A program made the position numbers and the translations under genes. From NCBI GenBank assembly GCA_949746915.1, contig CATKEA010000128.1, forward strand, positions 1-9,966: DNA of 9,966 nt. Direction: 5' to 3'. This document shows positions 1-7,720 of the stretch, one piece after another (position 1 is the stretch's first letter; each line of letters opens with the position of its first letter). Below the pieces are notes generated by a model, which searched no databases, was not told the DNA's origin, and saw only the letters and a list, made by a program, of their open reading frames with translations. This DNA comes from an uncultured Bacilli bacterium (GTDB taxonomy: Bacteria; Bacillota_I; Bacilli_A; RF39; UBA660).

Positions 1-72
1 AATATCATCATCTTCTAAATATTCAATGAAAGGACCAAAATCAATGGTTGCAAACATATTGTCACTATTCAT
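1..72 (-). CDS. 5' end of a gene cut by the window edge; probable CpaF/TadA-type secretion ATPase
   Basis: An ATG at 70-72 is preceded by AAAGGAG (78-84) at 5-base spacing, just downstream of the CpaB-like gene (12-base gap), so this is a real gene start. Only 24 codons are inside the window; they contain the stretch FIEYLEDDDI. In CpaF/TadA/VirB11-family ATPases the N-terminal domain often begins with a comparable segment: an acidic, leucine-containing helix before a 'T-D/E-I-x-V/Y-N-G' strand. The neighbour (CpaB) also predicts an ATPase. That functional assignment is inference from a short fragment and gene order. No Walker motif can be seen here, so the ATPase call is tentative while the gene itself is well supported. 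Confidence 0.5.
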   Translation of the reverse strand, partial: MNSDNMFATIDFGPFIEYLEDDDI

Positions 73-77
73 AATAA

Positions 78-84
78 CTCCTTT
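78..84 (-). promoter_or_regulatory. Shine-Dalgarno site of the left-edge gene
   Basis: AAAGGAG on the minus strand lies 5 bases before the ATG at 70-72. It is the main evidence that translation starts there and that the operon continues past the window edge. Confidence 0.8.
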
Positions 85-897
85 CTATTGAGTAGTAGTT
101 TCTGTCCACACTGTTACTCTATTTATAAAGTCTTTAATCTCTGTACTACTTATAGATACTTCATCTGGATTAGCTTGTAATGAAGCATTTGTAGGTACTG
201 GTATAAGTTCAGCACTATAATTATTTAAATACTCTGTTTTTCTAAGTAATATATGATACTCCTCTGGAATAGCAAAAATAATTAACGCAGGGGTTTTTTT
301 ATCATCCAAATCTTCAAATACATCATTACCATTAGAATCTTTTACAGCAAGTACTTTAACATTTTGTAAAAGCTTTCCTACCATAATCTTGTCTTCAATA
401 GTAGATGTTGCATCTTTATCAATATTATTAGTTATTTTTACATAAACATCCATATAATTCTTAGGTAAAATCATATTACTATATGTACTTTCCATCGTAA
501 CTTGCATGTTATATAATGTATACCCTTCTGGATACTCAAGAAGGACACTATCAGGAAGCTGATCCTTAGGTACAACACACCTAGTATAGAACAAGCTTCC
601 TTCAGGTACAACAGAATCATTGATTACATATTTACCAACTACCTGAGCCTGATCAGTAATTACATCTCCTCTAATCATATCTCTAGGAACATTCATTATT
701 CCTACCATATCAGAAGTAATCTTTGTCTTAGGTTTAATAGTTTGCTTAGCATATGGAATAGCAATTGGATTAAGCTTGCTATTAACACGTATGTTATATC
801 CAATATATAAAACAATTATTCCTGCCACAATCCCTAAAACAGTAACAGTATTTTTGTTGCTTAAAAACTTCTTTATCGCAACTGACATATTTCCCAT
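85..897 (-). CDS. CpaB/RcpC-like Tad pilus assembly protein (SAF domain)
   Basis: The product is 270 residues. A short cytoplasmic N-terminus is followed by one membrane helix (about 17-36), then an extracytoplasmic SAF domain (about 42-110, starting at PIAIPYAKQTIKPKTKITSD and including MNVPRDMI and VPEGSLFYTRCV). A second domain (about 118-225) with YPEGYTLYNMQV, KNYMDVYVKI and NVKVLAVKD matches the RcpC-like half of CpaB. In Tad systems CpaB/RcpC is a periplasmic or extracytoplasmic assembly factor for Flp pili; in a monoderm it would sit on the outer face of the membrane. The ATG at 895-897 has AGGAGG (905-910) 7 bases upstream, overlapping the stop of the preceding gene, which suggests coupling. 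The later ATG (codon 4) is too far from that site. The family call is solid; whether a pilus or another filament is built is not visible. Confidence 0.88.
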   Translation of the reverse strand: MGNMSVAIKKFLSNKNTVTVLGIVAGIIVLYIGYNIRVNSKLNPIAIPYAKQTIKPKTKITSDMVGIMNVPRDMIRGDVITDQAQVVGKYVINDSVVPEGSLFYTRCVVPKDQLPDSVLLEYPEGYTLYNMQVTMESTYSNMILPKNYMDVYVKITNNIDKDATSTIEDKIMVGKLLQNVKVLAVKDSNGNDVFEDLDDKKTPALIIFAIPEEYHILLRKTEYLNNYSAELIPVPTNASLQANPDEVSISSTEIKDFINRVTVWTETTTQ

Positions 898-908
898 TTT
901 ATTCCCTC

Positions 909-1682
909 CTATTTTTTATACTTAACTGGTAAACTATCATACATTTCTTCACAATATTGTTCTATAGATAATGTTCCCCATTTACCAATATTATACTTTT
1001 TCTGAAACAACTCAAGCATTAAATCAATAAAATAATCAAGATCTACTAATTCTTTATCTTCATAGAATTTTTTCTTATTCTTATTAAACATAGATTTAAC
1101 TTCAGCCTCTGTTGGCTCATAATCTTCACCACCATCATCATAATAATCACTATCATCAGATAGATTCCCATTACTATCAATTGATGGACTAAATTTAGAA
1201 GTATAAGAAGGATACCAACTAGGCTTAGTTGCCTTACTATTTGATTTTAATTTGTCAACAACTCTCGTCGAATCATTTAAATCTTGATATTTTGTTTCAA
1301 GTATAGCATCAATAGAATTTTTAATATCAAAATTTTCACCTGCAAATACAGCTGTTGTACTAGATCCAATTTTAATACTTGCTTTTGGTGGTGTTTCATT
1401 TATGTCATAAAAACGAATATTATAATAACGATCACCATTAACACTATTTGCAAAACGCTTAATAAAACTTTCTACAAATTTTTCTTTATCCATCTTAACT
1501 AATCCACCAGAAGTTTGATAATACGAATAATCAACTGCATCTAACATGGCAGCTTCTGTCGTATCTTTTAATAAACTATAATCAAGTTCATTTCCAGAAG
1601 AATAACTTTGAATAATATTTACAAGTAGTAACGTCAAAACACTAATTATTACTACTCCAACTGTAACCATTGCCTTACTCAT
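909..1682 (-). CDS. Single-helix membrane protein, TadE/pseudopilin-like (DUF5411-like)
   Basis: The product is 257 residues. Residues about 5-26 form one hydrophobic helix at the extreme N-terminus. It is followed by a charged helical stretch with LLKDTTEAAMLDAVDYSYY, then a globular part to about residue 145, an Asp/Tyr-rich acidic linker (about 160-190) and a short helical C-terminus. A very N-terminal helix followed by a 'K-D-x3-A-x2-D-A' helix is typical of TadE/TadG-like minor pseudopilins, and the neighbour is CpaB. The match to DUF5411 is from memory and unproven. No classical prepilin peptidase site (G before a Phe/Glu hydrophobic segment) is present, so it may stay membrane-anchored. 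The start ATG has AAGGAGG (1689-1695) at 6-base spacing; this overlaps the stop codon of the upstream 1112-residue gene, indicating translational coupling. Confidence 0.62.
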   Translation of the reverse strand: MSKAMVTVGVVIISVLTLLLVNIIQSYSSGNELDYSLLKDTTEAAMLDAVDYSYYQTSGGLVKMDKEKFVESFIKRFANSVNGDRYYNIRFYDINETPPKASIKIGSSTTAVFAGENFDIKNSIDAILETKYQDLNDSTRVVDKLKSNSKATKPSWYPSYTSKFSPSIDSNGNLSDDSDYYDDGGEDYEPTEAEVKSMFNKNKKKFYEDKELVDLDYFIDLMLELFQKKYNIGKWGTLSIEQYCEEMYDSLPVKYKK

Positions 1683-1693
1683 AAAACACCTCC

Positions 1694-4600
1694 TTAATTA
1701 TCTGCACATTTTCCGCCATATAAGTTATTACATCCATCTTGAGATGGTTTTTTAACTAATTGCAAATATTTAGAATTTCTAAGGAATTTACTTGTACATA
1801 TGATTCTATTACCAGATTTTGTACAATTCATATCAAATTTATCTTTTACACAGTTTCCATCTTTACAAGTAATCCACTTATTATAATTAATATCATTTTT
1901 AATTGTTCTTATATTATTTTTAGATAAAACTATTTCATAATCAAGTTCAGGATTATTATCTTTTCCAATATCAGCATTAGAAGAAGAATATATTGAACTA
2001 CCTTTTTTCTGAATAGAATTAATCAATTTTTGAGGATCAACTTTATAATAATAATCATTTTTTGCTGCTCCAGTAACACTAGTAAATCCTGTATTCTTAT
2101 CAGTTGAAATTGTACCTGTCCAATTCCACCTAGGCGCTCTTTCTGGAAACATATTATTATTATCTAAATCAATTGGTCTAAACATATATTGTAATCCACC
2201 ATCTTTATCAGTAGGTGTACATCCAGGAGGATTTTCTTCAGTAGGTGGACAATAATTATTAATGATACCATAGAAACATAAAATATTTACTTTCCATTGA
2301 CCCCAACTACCTACAACAAAATATTCGATTATATTATGTTTAATTGATGGATCTCTACTATTAATACAAGACTTATCATTTAAACAATTTGGTTTAATTT
2401 GATTTGGACCATAAGTTGGCCACTTACGCCAATCATTAATTATCGGAGAAAATAAATTTGAAAAATATTCATTACCAACATAATAATATTGAGGCTTAAC
2501 ATCAGAAGGCAATTTATCAAAAATTTCATCACCATATATTGTTGTACCATCTAAAGCAGATTTATAAGCCTCCCCAAGTTTGATTTCATATGATGTCACA
2601 GTTGAGTACTTTCTAATTTCAAATGTTCGAGAAATTGATTCTTCATCAGGATCATCATAGCATTCACACTCAGGAGTACATTCACTTGCAGTTCTCTTTA
2701 CAGAACTTTTATTCTTCATTTGTGTAGCAGGGACTTCATCGGCATAGTCACTGGCACAACCTGGTCCACTACAGCCTCCGCCTCCTCCACAACCTGGTCC
2801 ATAACAACCTGAGCTTCCACCACCAGAAGATCCTCCACCGCCTCCGGAACCACCATCATCATCATCGTCATCTTCAGGAGGACAATCCATACATTTTTCA
2901 CATTCCCATTCATAAGTAACTGTAATATTATTTTTTTTATCAACTGTATAAGTCGGAGAATTTTTATCATCAACAAATATTGATGGATCAAAAGCAAAAC
3001 TATCTTTATCAGAAATAAGTGGATTACCATTAGAAGAGGTATAATGTGTTTCTTTACCAGTTAACGAATCAATAATCTTTCCTTCAAACTTAGTTTTACT
3101 AGAATCGTAATTAACAAACTCACCATTATCTAGTCGCTCATATATATCAGCAAGAGAATCTTCAAGCACTTTCATAATACGCTCCCCTCTCTCACTACAC
3201 TCAGCACAGTTTTTATCATCACAATTCTTTTTACTACCACTACCATTTATACCTGTATTTATAGAACTTCCAAAAACTCCTCCAATAACACCAGAACCTG
3301 TACTACCAGACCCAGCATTAACAGCTCCACTACTATTTCCACCATTGAGTAATCCACTACCTTCTAAACAGCTTGGATTTTGTAACATCTCATGACACTC
3401 TGTATTACCATTACAACCAGAATTTATTTGAATATCTTTACTTGAATTAGCACCTTTACAAAATTTTGTTTCATAAAACCACCCTGGATTCTTACCTTGA
3501 TATACTGTATTAGGATAAGATTGATCAAATGGACATTGCGAAGGATCTAAAGGAATAGATTTTACACCATTAAACAAATAACATCCAGCTGGAATGGTTT
3601 TTGATTCATCACAATCAAGTCCATCCCATCCTGTAGAACTAACATCAGTAACATAATAAGTCGTTCCATTAAACTCTAAAGTTCCAAATGGAATATTACT
3701 ACTAGAAGCTTGATTTTCAGCAGTTTTCGTAGCCCCTAATAATTGTCTAGCAGAAGCCAAAGAACCACTATACATTTTTTTACTAGAAGACTTTGAAGAA
3801 GAATTTCCATAAATTTGAGTATAACACTTATTTATACAAGACTGTGTATACTCACCACCATCACAACTTTTAACACACGAATCAAAAGAATCATTAGGTC
3901 CAGCATGAGCAGCATAAATTTGACCAGTAGGACTACTACTACTAGCAACTATACATTCTGTTTCAAATCGACAGCTTGATGGATAATATTTTCCAACATC
4001 AACATCACCTGATGGCTTTGGACTAGAACCAGAAGGATTATCAGGATTTTCACCACCATCGTCATCATTACATTCAACATCATCATCCCCTGGATCATCA
4101 GGAATCGTACCATTATGCTTAGGATAACATGTCTTAGTAACCTCTAAGTCAACCCAATATTCAAAAGAATCTCCAGCAAATAAAGCTTTAGGCGTATCAA
4201 ATTTAACAATCAACGACTCAAAACAAACAACATTCCAATACTCATCAACTGTATAAACATACGTTTTTGTTTTACTAGAACCATAATTATTTTGAGCATA
4301 AAAATCACATTTTAAATCAATCGTTGCATCACTATTAAAAGAAGATGCTAAATTAGTTAAAATAGACGTTGCTTCATCTACCTTTTTCTTAACTGATTCT
4401 CTATTATATTGTAACTCTAAATCCTTAGCATAACACTCAGGTACAAAACTTTGAGCCATAGATGCATTATTAGCAAATTTACTCCTATACTGTACACAAA
4501 GTGTATCATTATATAAAACATTTGACCTATATGAAGGAACATATTTTGTTATTGTTCCAAGGCTAGTATTAACACAATGAGGATTAGAACCATCCAAATA

Positions 4601-5032
4601 AACATAAATTTTTACCTGTGTATTAAGATCGAGATCAGTAACACGTAAATTACCACTTGCATCTGGATACATATTACTAGTAGTTGGAACAATTGAACTA
4701 TTATATCCAATTCTGACATATAATCCCTTTAAATTACCAATTACAAGATGATAATTATCTCTCGCACTATCAAATTCAAAAGAAATACTACTATAAATAC
4801 TATTAAGACTATATTTATTTAAAAGTGATTGAGTTGGACAAGTTTCAAATCTATTAGTACCTTCAATCATAACACATTCACCATATAAAGTACCATCAGA
4901 ATTTTTCTTTAAAATACCATTAACACAACTATATCCATCATAAATATTAACAGCTTTTACATCATAAAAACAAAAAAAGGAAAAAAAGAATAAAAATATT
5001 CCAAACATCAGCAGTTTTTCTTTATTTTTCAT
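1694..5032 (-). CDS. Giant secreted Cys-rich surface protein, function unknown
   Basis: The product is 1112 residues with a signal peptide (cleavage likely after VKA, residue 27), so it is exported. About 47 cysteines were counted by eye in the mature chain. Layout: an N-terminal domain (28-300) with sparse Cys; an Asp/Pro/Ser linker (about 304-345); a Cys-dense region (346-555); a Gly/Ser linker (about 556-600); a segment (604-717) with C-x4-C-x2-C (604/609/612) and C-x2-C-x2-C (711/714/717); six Asp (721-726); a Gly-rich hinge with two C-x-GPGC units (about 742-758); and a C-terminal part (760-1112) with the block FRPIDLDNNN...FPERAP...WNW near 950-971. There is no LPxTG/NPxTN-type signal and no C-terminal helix, so no anchor is visible. 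The start ATG follows AAGGTG 10 bases upstream, overlapping the sortase stop codon. It may be a filament tip or adhesin, or a secreted cargo of the machine; this is inference. No named family is recognised. Confidence 0.85.
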   Translation of the reverse strand: MKNKEKLLMFGIFLFFFSFFCFYDVKAVNIYDGYSCVNGILKKNSDGTLYGECVMIEGTNRFETCPTQSLLNKYSLNSIYSSISFEFDSARDNYHLVIGNLKGLYVRIGYNSSIVPTTSNMYPDASGNLRVTDLDLNTQVKIYVYLDGSNPHCVNTSLGTITKYVPSYRSNVLYNDTLCVQYRSKFANNASMAQSFVPECYAKDLELQYNRESVKKKVDEATSILTNLASSFNSDATIDLKCDFYAQNNYGSSKTKTYVYTVDEYWNVVCFESLIVKFDTPKALFAGDSFEYWVDLEVTKTCYPKHNGTIPDDPGDDDVECNDDDGGENPDNPSGSSPKPSGDVDVGKYYPSSCRFETECIVASSSSPTGQIYAAHAGPNDSFDSCVKSCDGGEYTQSCINKCYTQIYGNSSSKSSSKKMYSGSLASARQLLGATKTAENQASSSNIPFGTLEFNGTTYYVTDVSSTGWDGLDCDESKTIPAGCYLFNGVKSIPLDPSQCPFDQSYPNTVYQGKNPGWFYETKFCKGANSSKDIQINSGCNGNTECHEMLQNPSCLEGSGLLNGGNSSGAVNAGSGSTGSGVIGGVFGSSINTGINGSGSKKNCDDKNCAECSERGERIMKVLEDSLADIYERLDNGEFVNYDSSKTKFEGKIIDSLTGKETHYTSSNGNPLISDKDSFAFDPSIFVDDKNSPTYTVDKKNNITVTYEWECEKCMDCPPEDDDDDDGGSGGGGGSSGGGSSGCYGPGCGGGGGCSGPGCASDYADEVPATQMKNKSSVKRTASECTPECECYDDPDEESISRTFEIRKYSTVTSYEIKLGEAYKSALDGTTIYGDEIFDKLPSDVKPQYYYVGNEYFSNLFSPIINDWRKWPTYGPNQIKPNCLNDKSCINSRDPSIKHNIIEYFVVGSWGQWKVNILCFYGIINNYCPPTEENPPGCTPTDKDGGLQYMFRPIDLDNNNMFPERAPRWNWTGTISTDKNTGFTSVTGAAKNDYYYKVDPQKLINSIQKKGSSIYSSSNADIGKDNNPELDYEIVLSKNNIRTIKNDINYNKWITCKDGNCVKDKFDMNCTKSGNRIICTSKFLRNSKYLQLVKKPSQDGCNNLYGGKCADN
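2756..2810 (-). repeat. Two 22-base direct repeats, 33-base period, in the Gly-rich hinge
   Basis: Near-identical 22-base copies at 2756-2777 and 2789-2810 (three mismatches) are offset by exactly 33 bases (11 codons). They encode the C-x-GPGC units of the Cys-rich protein. The surrounding stretch (about 2750-2850) is visibly the most G+C-rich part of the window because of Gly/Pro codons. Confidence 0.75.
2855..2872 (-). repeat. GAT/GAC trinucleotide tract encoding six Asp
   Basis: Six consecutive Asp codons (five GAT, one GAC) lie directly before the Gly-rich hinge of the 1112-residue protein. Copy-number change would keep the frame, so this linker could vary in length between strains. Confidence 0.7.
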
Positions 5033-5046
5033 ATCATCACCACACC

Positions 5047-5817
5047 TTATTCTTTATTCATTATATCATAGTTATTAGATTTTTTAACAGAGTAATTACT
5101 AATTTTTTCATTTTTTCTAACTTTTCTAGCATCTATCTTAAAATGCTTAGGACCATTTACTCCAAAATATCTAGTACAAGTTGCAAGTGTAATCAATTCA
5201 TCTTGATAATCAACATCAACATCTAGATCATAAATACTAGCTTTTCTTACCTTCTCTATATAATTAGTAATATCTTTTTCATCTGTATAACTTTCACCAA
5301 CATCTTCATCACCACTATAAAAACTAATAGCATAAATTTTATATAAACTTTCTTCACTGTCGATATCAACATATTGAATATACAGATGTTCTTGTACAAA
5401 ATCTTGATAAACATATGCCATAAGTGGTTCAAATCTAGTCAACATTTTGGCATTAACTAATGGTTTTTTAGAAACATTTAAAATATTATGTCCCAATACT
5501 ATTTTTCTATTTTCACCATTAGCAAGAGTATCATTAGTCCAAATAATATCATTATTAGAATTAGTATTTCCAAGATGAACAGCATAATCAATATTAGTTC
5601 CATTAACTTTTATCCAACCTACAACACTATCATCATCATTACGATAAACTCTTAACCTATCCGTTCTTGGAAACAATTCACCATTACTCTTATCATTTTT
5701 AAAAATTTTTGCACAAAAAATTCCAATTATAACAAAAATAATTAAACACATAATACCTATCATTAATATTTTGTTTTGCCCATTACTTTTATTCTTCTCA
5801 TTAATCTTTTTTTTCAT
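5047..5817 (-). CDS. Class B-like sortase
   Basis: The product is 256 residues from the ATG at 5815-5817. A Lys/Asn-rich cytoplasmic tail is followed by one membrane helix (about 17-36) and an extracellular sortase domain. It has the class B style opening VVGWIKVNGTNIDYAV, the catalytic His110 in IVLGHN and the catalytic Cys214 in TLATC. Sortases cleave a sorting signal and join the protein to cell wall or to a pilin. Oddity: the segment that normally carries the catalytic Arg ('R-hydrophobic3-A-K/R') reads PKHFKIDAR, with His225 in the Arg place; the nearest Arg is 216, two residues after the Cys. An upstream in-frame GTG at 5827-5829 gives a longer reading frame, but GAGG (5824-5827) sits at ideal spacing for the ATG and overlaps that GTG, so the ATG is preferred. 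No sortase substrate motif is seen in this window. It sits 11 bases after the preceding stop. Confidence 0.9.
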   Translation of the reverse strand: MKKKINEKNKSNGQNKILMIGIMCLIIFVIIGIFCAKIFKNDKSNGELFPRTDRLRVYRNDDDSVVGWIKVNGTNIDYAVHLGNTNSNNDIIWTNDTLANGENRKIVLGHNILNVSKKPLVNAKMLTRFEPLMAYVYQDFVQEHLYIQYVDIDSEESLYKIYAISFYSGDEDVGESYTDEKDITNYIEKVRKASIYDLDVDVDYQDELITLATCTRYFGVNGPKHFKIDARKVRKNEKISNYSVKKSNNYDIMNKE

Positions 5818-5823
5818 AATGTA

Positions 5824-5827
5824 CCTC
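5824..5827 (-). promoter_or_regulatory. Shine-Dalgarno site deciding the sortase start
   Basis: GAGG lies 6 bases before the ATG at 5815-5817 and overlaps the alternative GTG codon (5827-5829). That GTG has no Shine-Dalgarno site of its own and overlaps the upstream TAG stop by one base. Confidence 0.7.
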
Positions 5828-5828
5828 A

Positions 5829-7706
5829 CTACTTAATTCGATATGGATCACTAACAATACCACTTCCTCCAGCTATTGTTGCATCCTTCGTTATATAAAC
5901 AACAATCTTCGTTCCAATATCTCTATAATCTAAATAATGTAGTTGAAAAGCAAGACCATTTTGATTATTTACAAACACAATATTCTCCTCTTCGACTGGA
6001 GTATTTATTAAATAATATTTAGACATAGCATTACTATCCTCAGAAGCTGAAAACATCTCGTAGGTGTTAGGTATTGAAAATTTTGTTTTAATCTTTGTTG
6101 TTTTTCCATCAGTATACTTTTGACCAATTTCATAAGTTGGAACTTTATATTCATGACTTACAACTAAATCATCTTTTATATAAACATCCCATTCATTATT
6201 AATCGTCTCTGCTATATTACCATCCTCTTTTGGATTATACATTTTTATCTTATTCTGTGTTTTATATTCTACAGTTTTAGCACCAAGAAAACCATTGTTA
6301 TTAGTCAACAAATTAGACATCATAACCATGCGAGTATTTCCATCTTTATCATGATCAATTATCCTCCAGTTAACTCCAGAATAAGTAATAACCTCACCTG
6401 TTACTCTATCACTTAACTTACTGTGTTGTTTTCCACTACTAAAATCACCTATTCTAATTGGAGAAACATCAGTACCATCACCACTAACTATAAAAACATC
6501 TGGTTTTAAACTTATAACAGGTCTAATCGGAAAAAGTTCTGTCTTTGGAAAACTAAGAGTATAATAAGCTTTTGCTTTCACAACAGCTTGTCCACTTAAA
6601 TCTAAATTAGACAACAAATAATAATATGGTCCATCTAAAAAATTATTAATTTTTCCTTGAACAAGTTTTTCTGCTCCCTTTACATCTTGCATTGACAATA
6701 AACCAACTGCCATAGGATCACTATACTTTGTACACTCTTCATAAACATTAGGATTATTAATTGGAGAAATACAAAAAGTACTATCTTTTTTTACATATTT
6801 ATCTGGGTCAATTAAATAATTATAAAAATATTCATTTAACCACTTCTGAATATTAGATTTATTAAACCCTGCATCATCCTTCGCATAATTAACATTACTA
6901 ACATTATCAGCAAGAACCATTTTAATACTAGAATCACTATTAAGACCAATTATTCTCCAAAGCATTCCTGAATATAATACAAAATTATTTCCTATATATG
7001 CACCTTTAAATTTATTTGTACTATCAGTTCTCGCAATAACAGCATCTTTTAATCTTCGTCTAACTATAACCTCTCTTGTAATAACTGTCTTATTCAAAAG
7101 TTTATCTGTAGCAGAATAAGTAATCTTATATGTACCAGTTTTATTAGTATCAACAGAACCTTTAATAGCAACATTTTTTATATCAAGTTTCCCATCAATA
7201 TCATCAACAACACTTTTAACACCAGCCTCTTCATACTTATCTCCAAGAGCCACAACAATACTCTTATCACCATTCAAAGTAATTTCAGGACCAGTATGAT
7301 CAGTATCAGACTCATACTTTTCACATTTTAAATACTTAAAATATTCGTATTTACCATTATTATTATAAATACGCACCCAACTATTATCCAAATCACATGT
7401 TCTATTAGTTTTTGGTACATAAATAGGATCAACAAAAGCCCTATCTAATAAAGTTTGATATGTGACACTACCTGTTTGTCCATTTTTAGGTAAAAGCTCT
7501 GAATTTATATCATAATATTTTTTACCTGCTGCAAGAAATCTTTCTTCTGATTGTTTAAAAATATGTTTTTTTTCAAATCCAAACTTCCAAACTAACTGCC
7601 ATATAATTCCACAAACAAGCAAAAAAGCTCCAATTGATAATAATATAAGTATCTGTTTTTCTTTCTTAGTAAATTTTGAAACTGCTTTATTACTAGATTT
7701 ATCCAT
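5829..7706 (-). CDS. Membrane-anchored surface protein: pseudopilin-like head, Ig-like (DUF5011-type) domain, two DUF6273-like domains
   Basis: The product is 625 residues from the ATG at 7704-7706. A basic tail and one membrane helix (about 19-40) are followed by a pseudopilin-like domain (about 52-130: AAGKKYYDINSELLP, TYQTLLD, then Cys104 and Cys128, which could pair). An Ig-like/DUF5011-type domain (about 136-216) follows, with GPEITLNG, EEAGVKSVVDDIDG and GTYKITYSATD. Last come two diverged copies of one domain (about 232-418 and 430-625), each with YSGxxWRII near the start (Tyr245 and Tyr442) and ending in a Gly-rich turn plus a short strand (SPIRI, SDPYRI). These copies resemble DUF6273-type surface domains; that match is from memory. 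The protein is probably an extracellular structural or adhesive component. A GTG at 7713-7715 extends the frame by three codons and overlaps the upstream TGA, but the AAAGGGTGA site fits the ATG better. Confidence 0.82.
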   Translation of the reverse strand: MDKSSNKAVSKFTKKEKQILILLSIGAFLLVCGIIWQLVWKFGFEKKHIFKQSEERFLAAGKKYYDINSELLPKNGQTGSVTYQTLLDRAFVDPIYVPKTNRTCDLDNSWVRIYNNNGKYEYFKYLKCEKYESDTDHTGPEITLNGDKSIVVALGDKYEEAGVKSVVDDIDGKLDIKNVAIKGSVDTNKTGTYKITYSATDKLLNKTVITREVIVRRRLKDAVIARTDSTNKFKGAYIGNNFVLYSGMLWRIIGLNSDSSIKMVLADNVSNVNYAKDDAGFNKSNIQKWLNEYFYNYLIDPDKYVKKDSTFCISPINNPNVYEECTKYSDPMAVGLLSMQDVKGAEKLVQGKINNFLDGPYYYLLSNLDLSGQAVVKAKAYYTLSFPKTELFPIRPVISLKPDVFIVSGDGTDVSPIRIGDFSSGKQHSKLSDRVTGEVITYSGVNWRIIDHDKDGNTRMVMMSNLLTNNNGFLGAKTVEYKTQNKIKMYNPKEDGNIAETINNEWDVYIKDDLVVSHEYKVPTYEIGQKYTDGKTTKIKTKFSIPNTYEMFSASEDSNAMSKYYLINTPVEEENIVFVNNQNGLAFQLHYLDYRDIGTKIVVYITKDATIAGGSGIVSDPYRIK

Positions 7707-7711
7707 TTTAT

Positions 7712-7720
7712 TCACCCTTT
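7712..7720 (-). promoter_or_regulatory. Shine-Dalgarno site deciding the start of the 625-residue protein
   Basis: AAAGGGTGA contains the stop TGA of the upstream gene (7712-7714) and lies 5-8 bases before the ATG at 7704-7706. A start at GTG 7713-7715 would sit inside this site, leaving no ribosome-binding spacing, so the ATG was chosen. Confidence 0.65.

Noticed and set aside
294..300. Run of seven T (A on the coding strand) before four G in the CpaB gene, a possible slippery site
   Set aside because: Codon boundaries (GAT AAA AAA ACC) do not fit the X-XXY-YYZ frameshift pattern, and the frame is intact to a normal length.
1284..1502. Plus-strand open reading frame of 72 codons
   Set aside because: It lies wholly antisense inside the TadE-like gene, is low-complexity in composition and has no Shine-Dalgarno site; it is a shadow frame.
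2931..2938. Eight-T homopolymer in the Cys-rich gene (also one at the sortase start), possible phase variation
   Set aside because: Runs of this length are expected at Lys codons in such AT-rich DNA, and both genes are intact.
2716..3030. Minus-strand 104-codon frame inside the Cys-rich gene
   Set aside because: It is a shifted frame of the Asp/Gly-rich segment; its Met/Val/Leu repeats follow from that base composition.
7712..7714. Possibility that TGA codes for Trp (Mycoplasma code)
   Set aside because: TGA is the natural stop of the 519-residue gene, lying inside the next gene's ribosome-binding site, and the Trp codons checked (for example near 2119-2128) are TGG.
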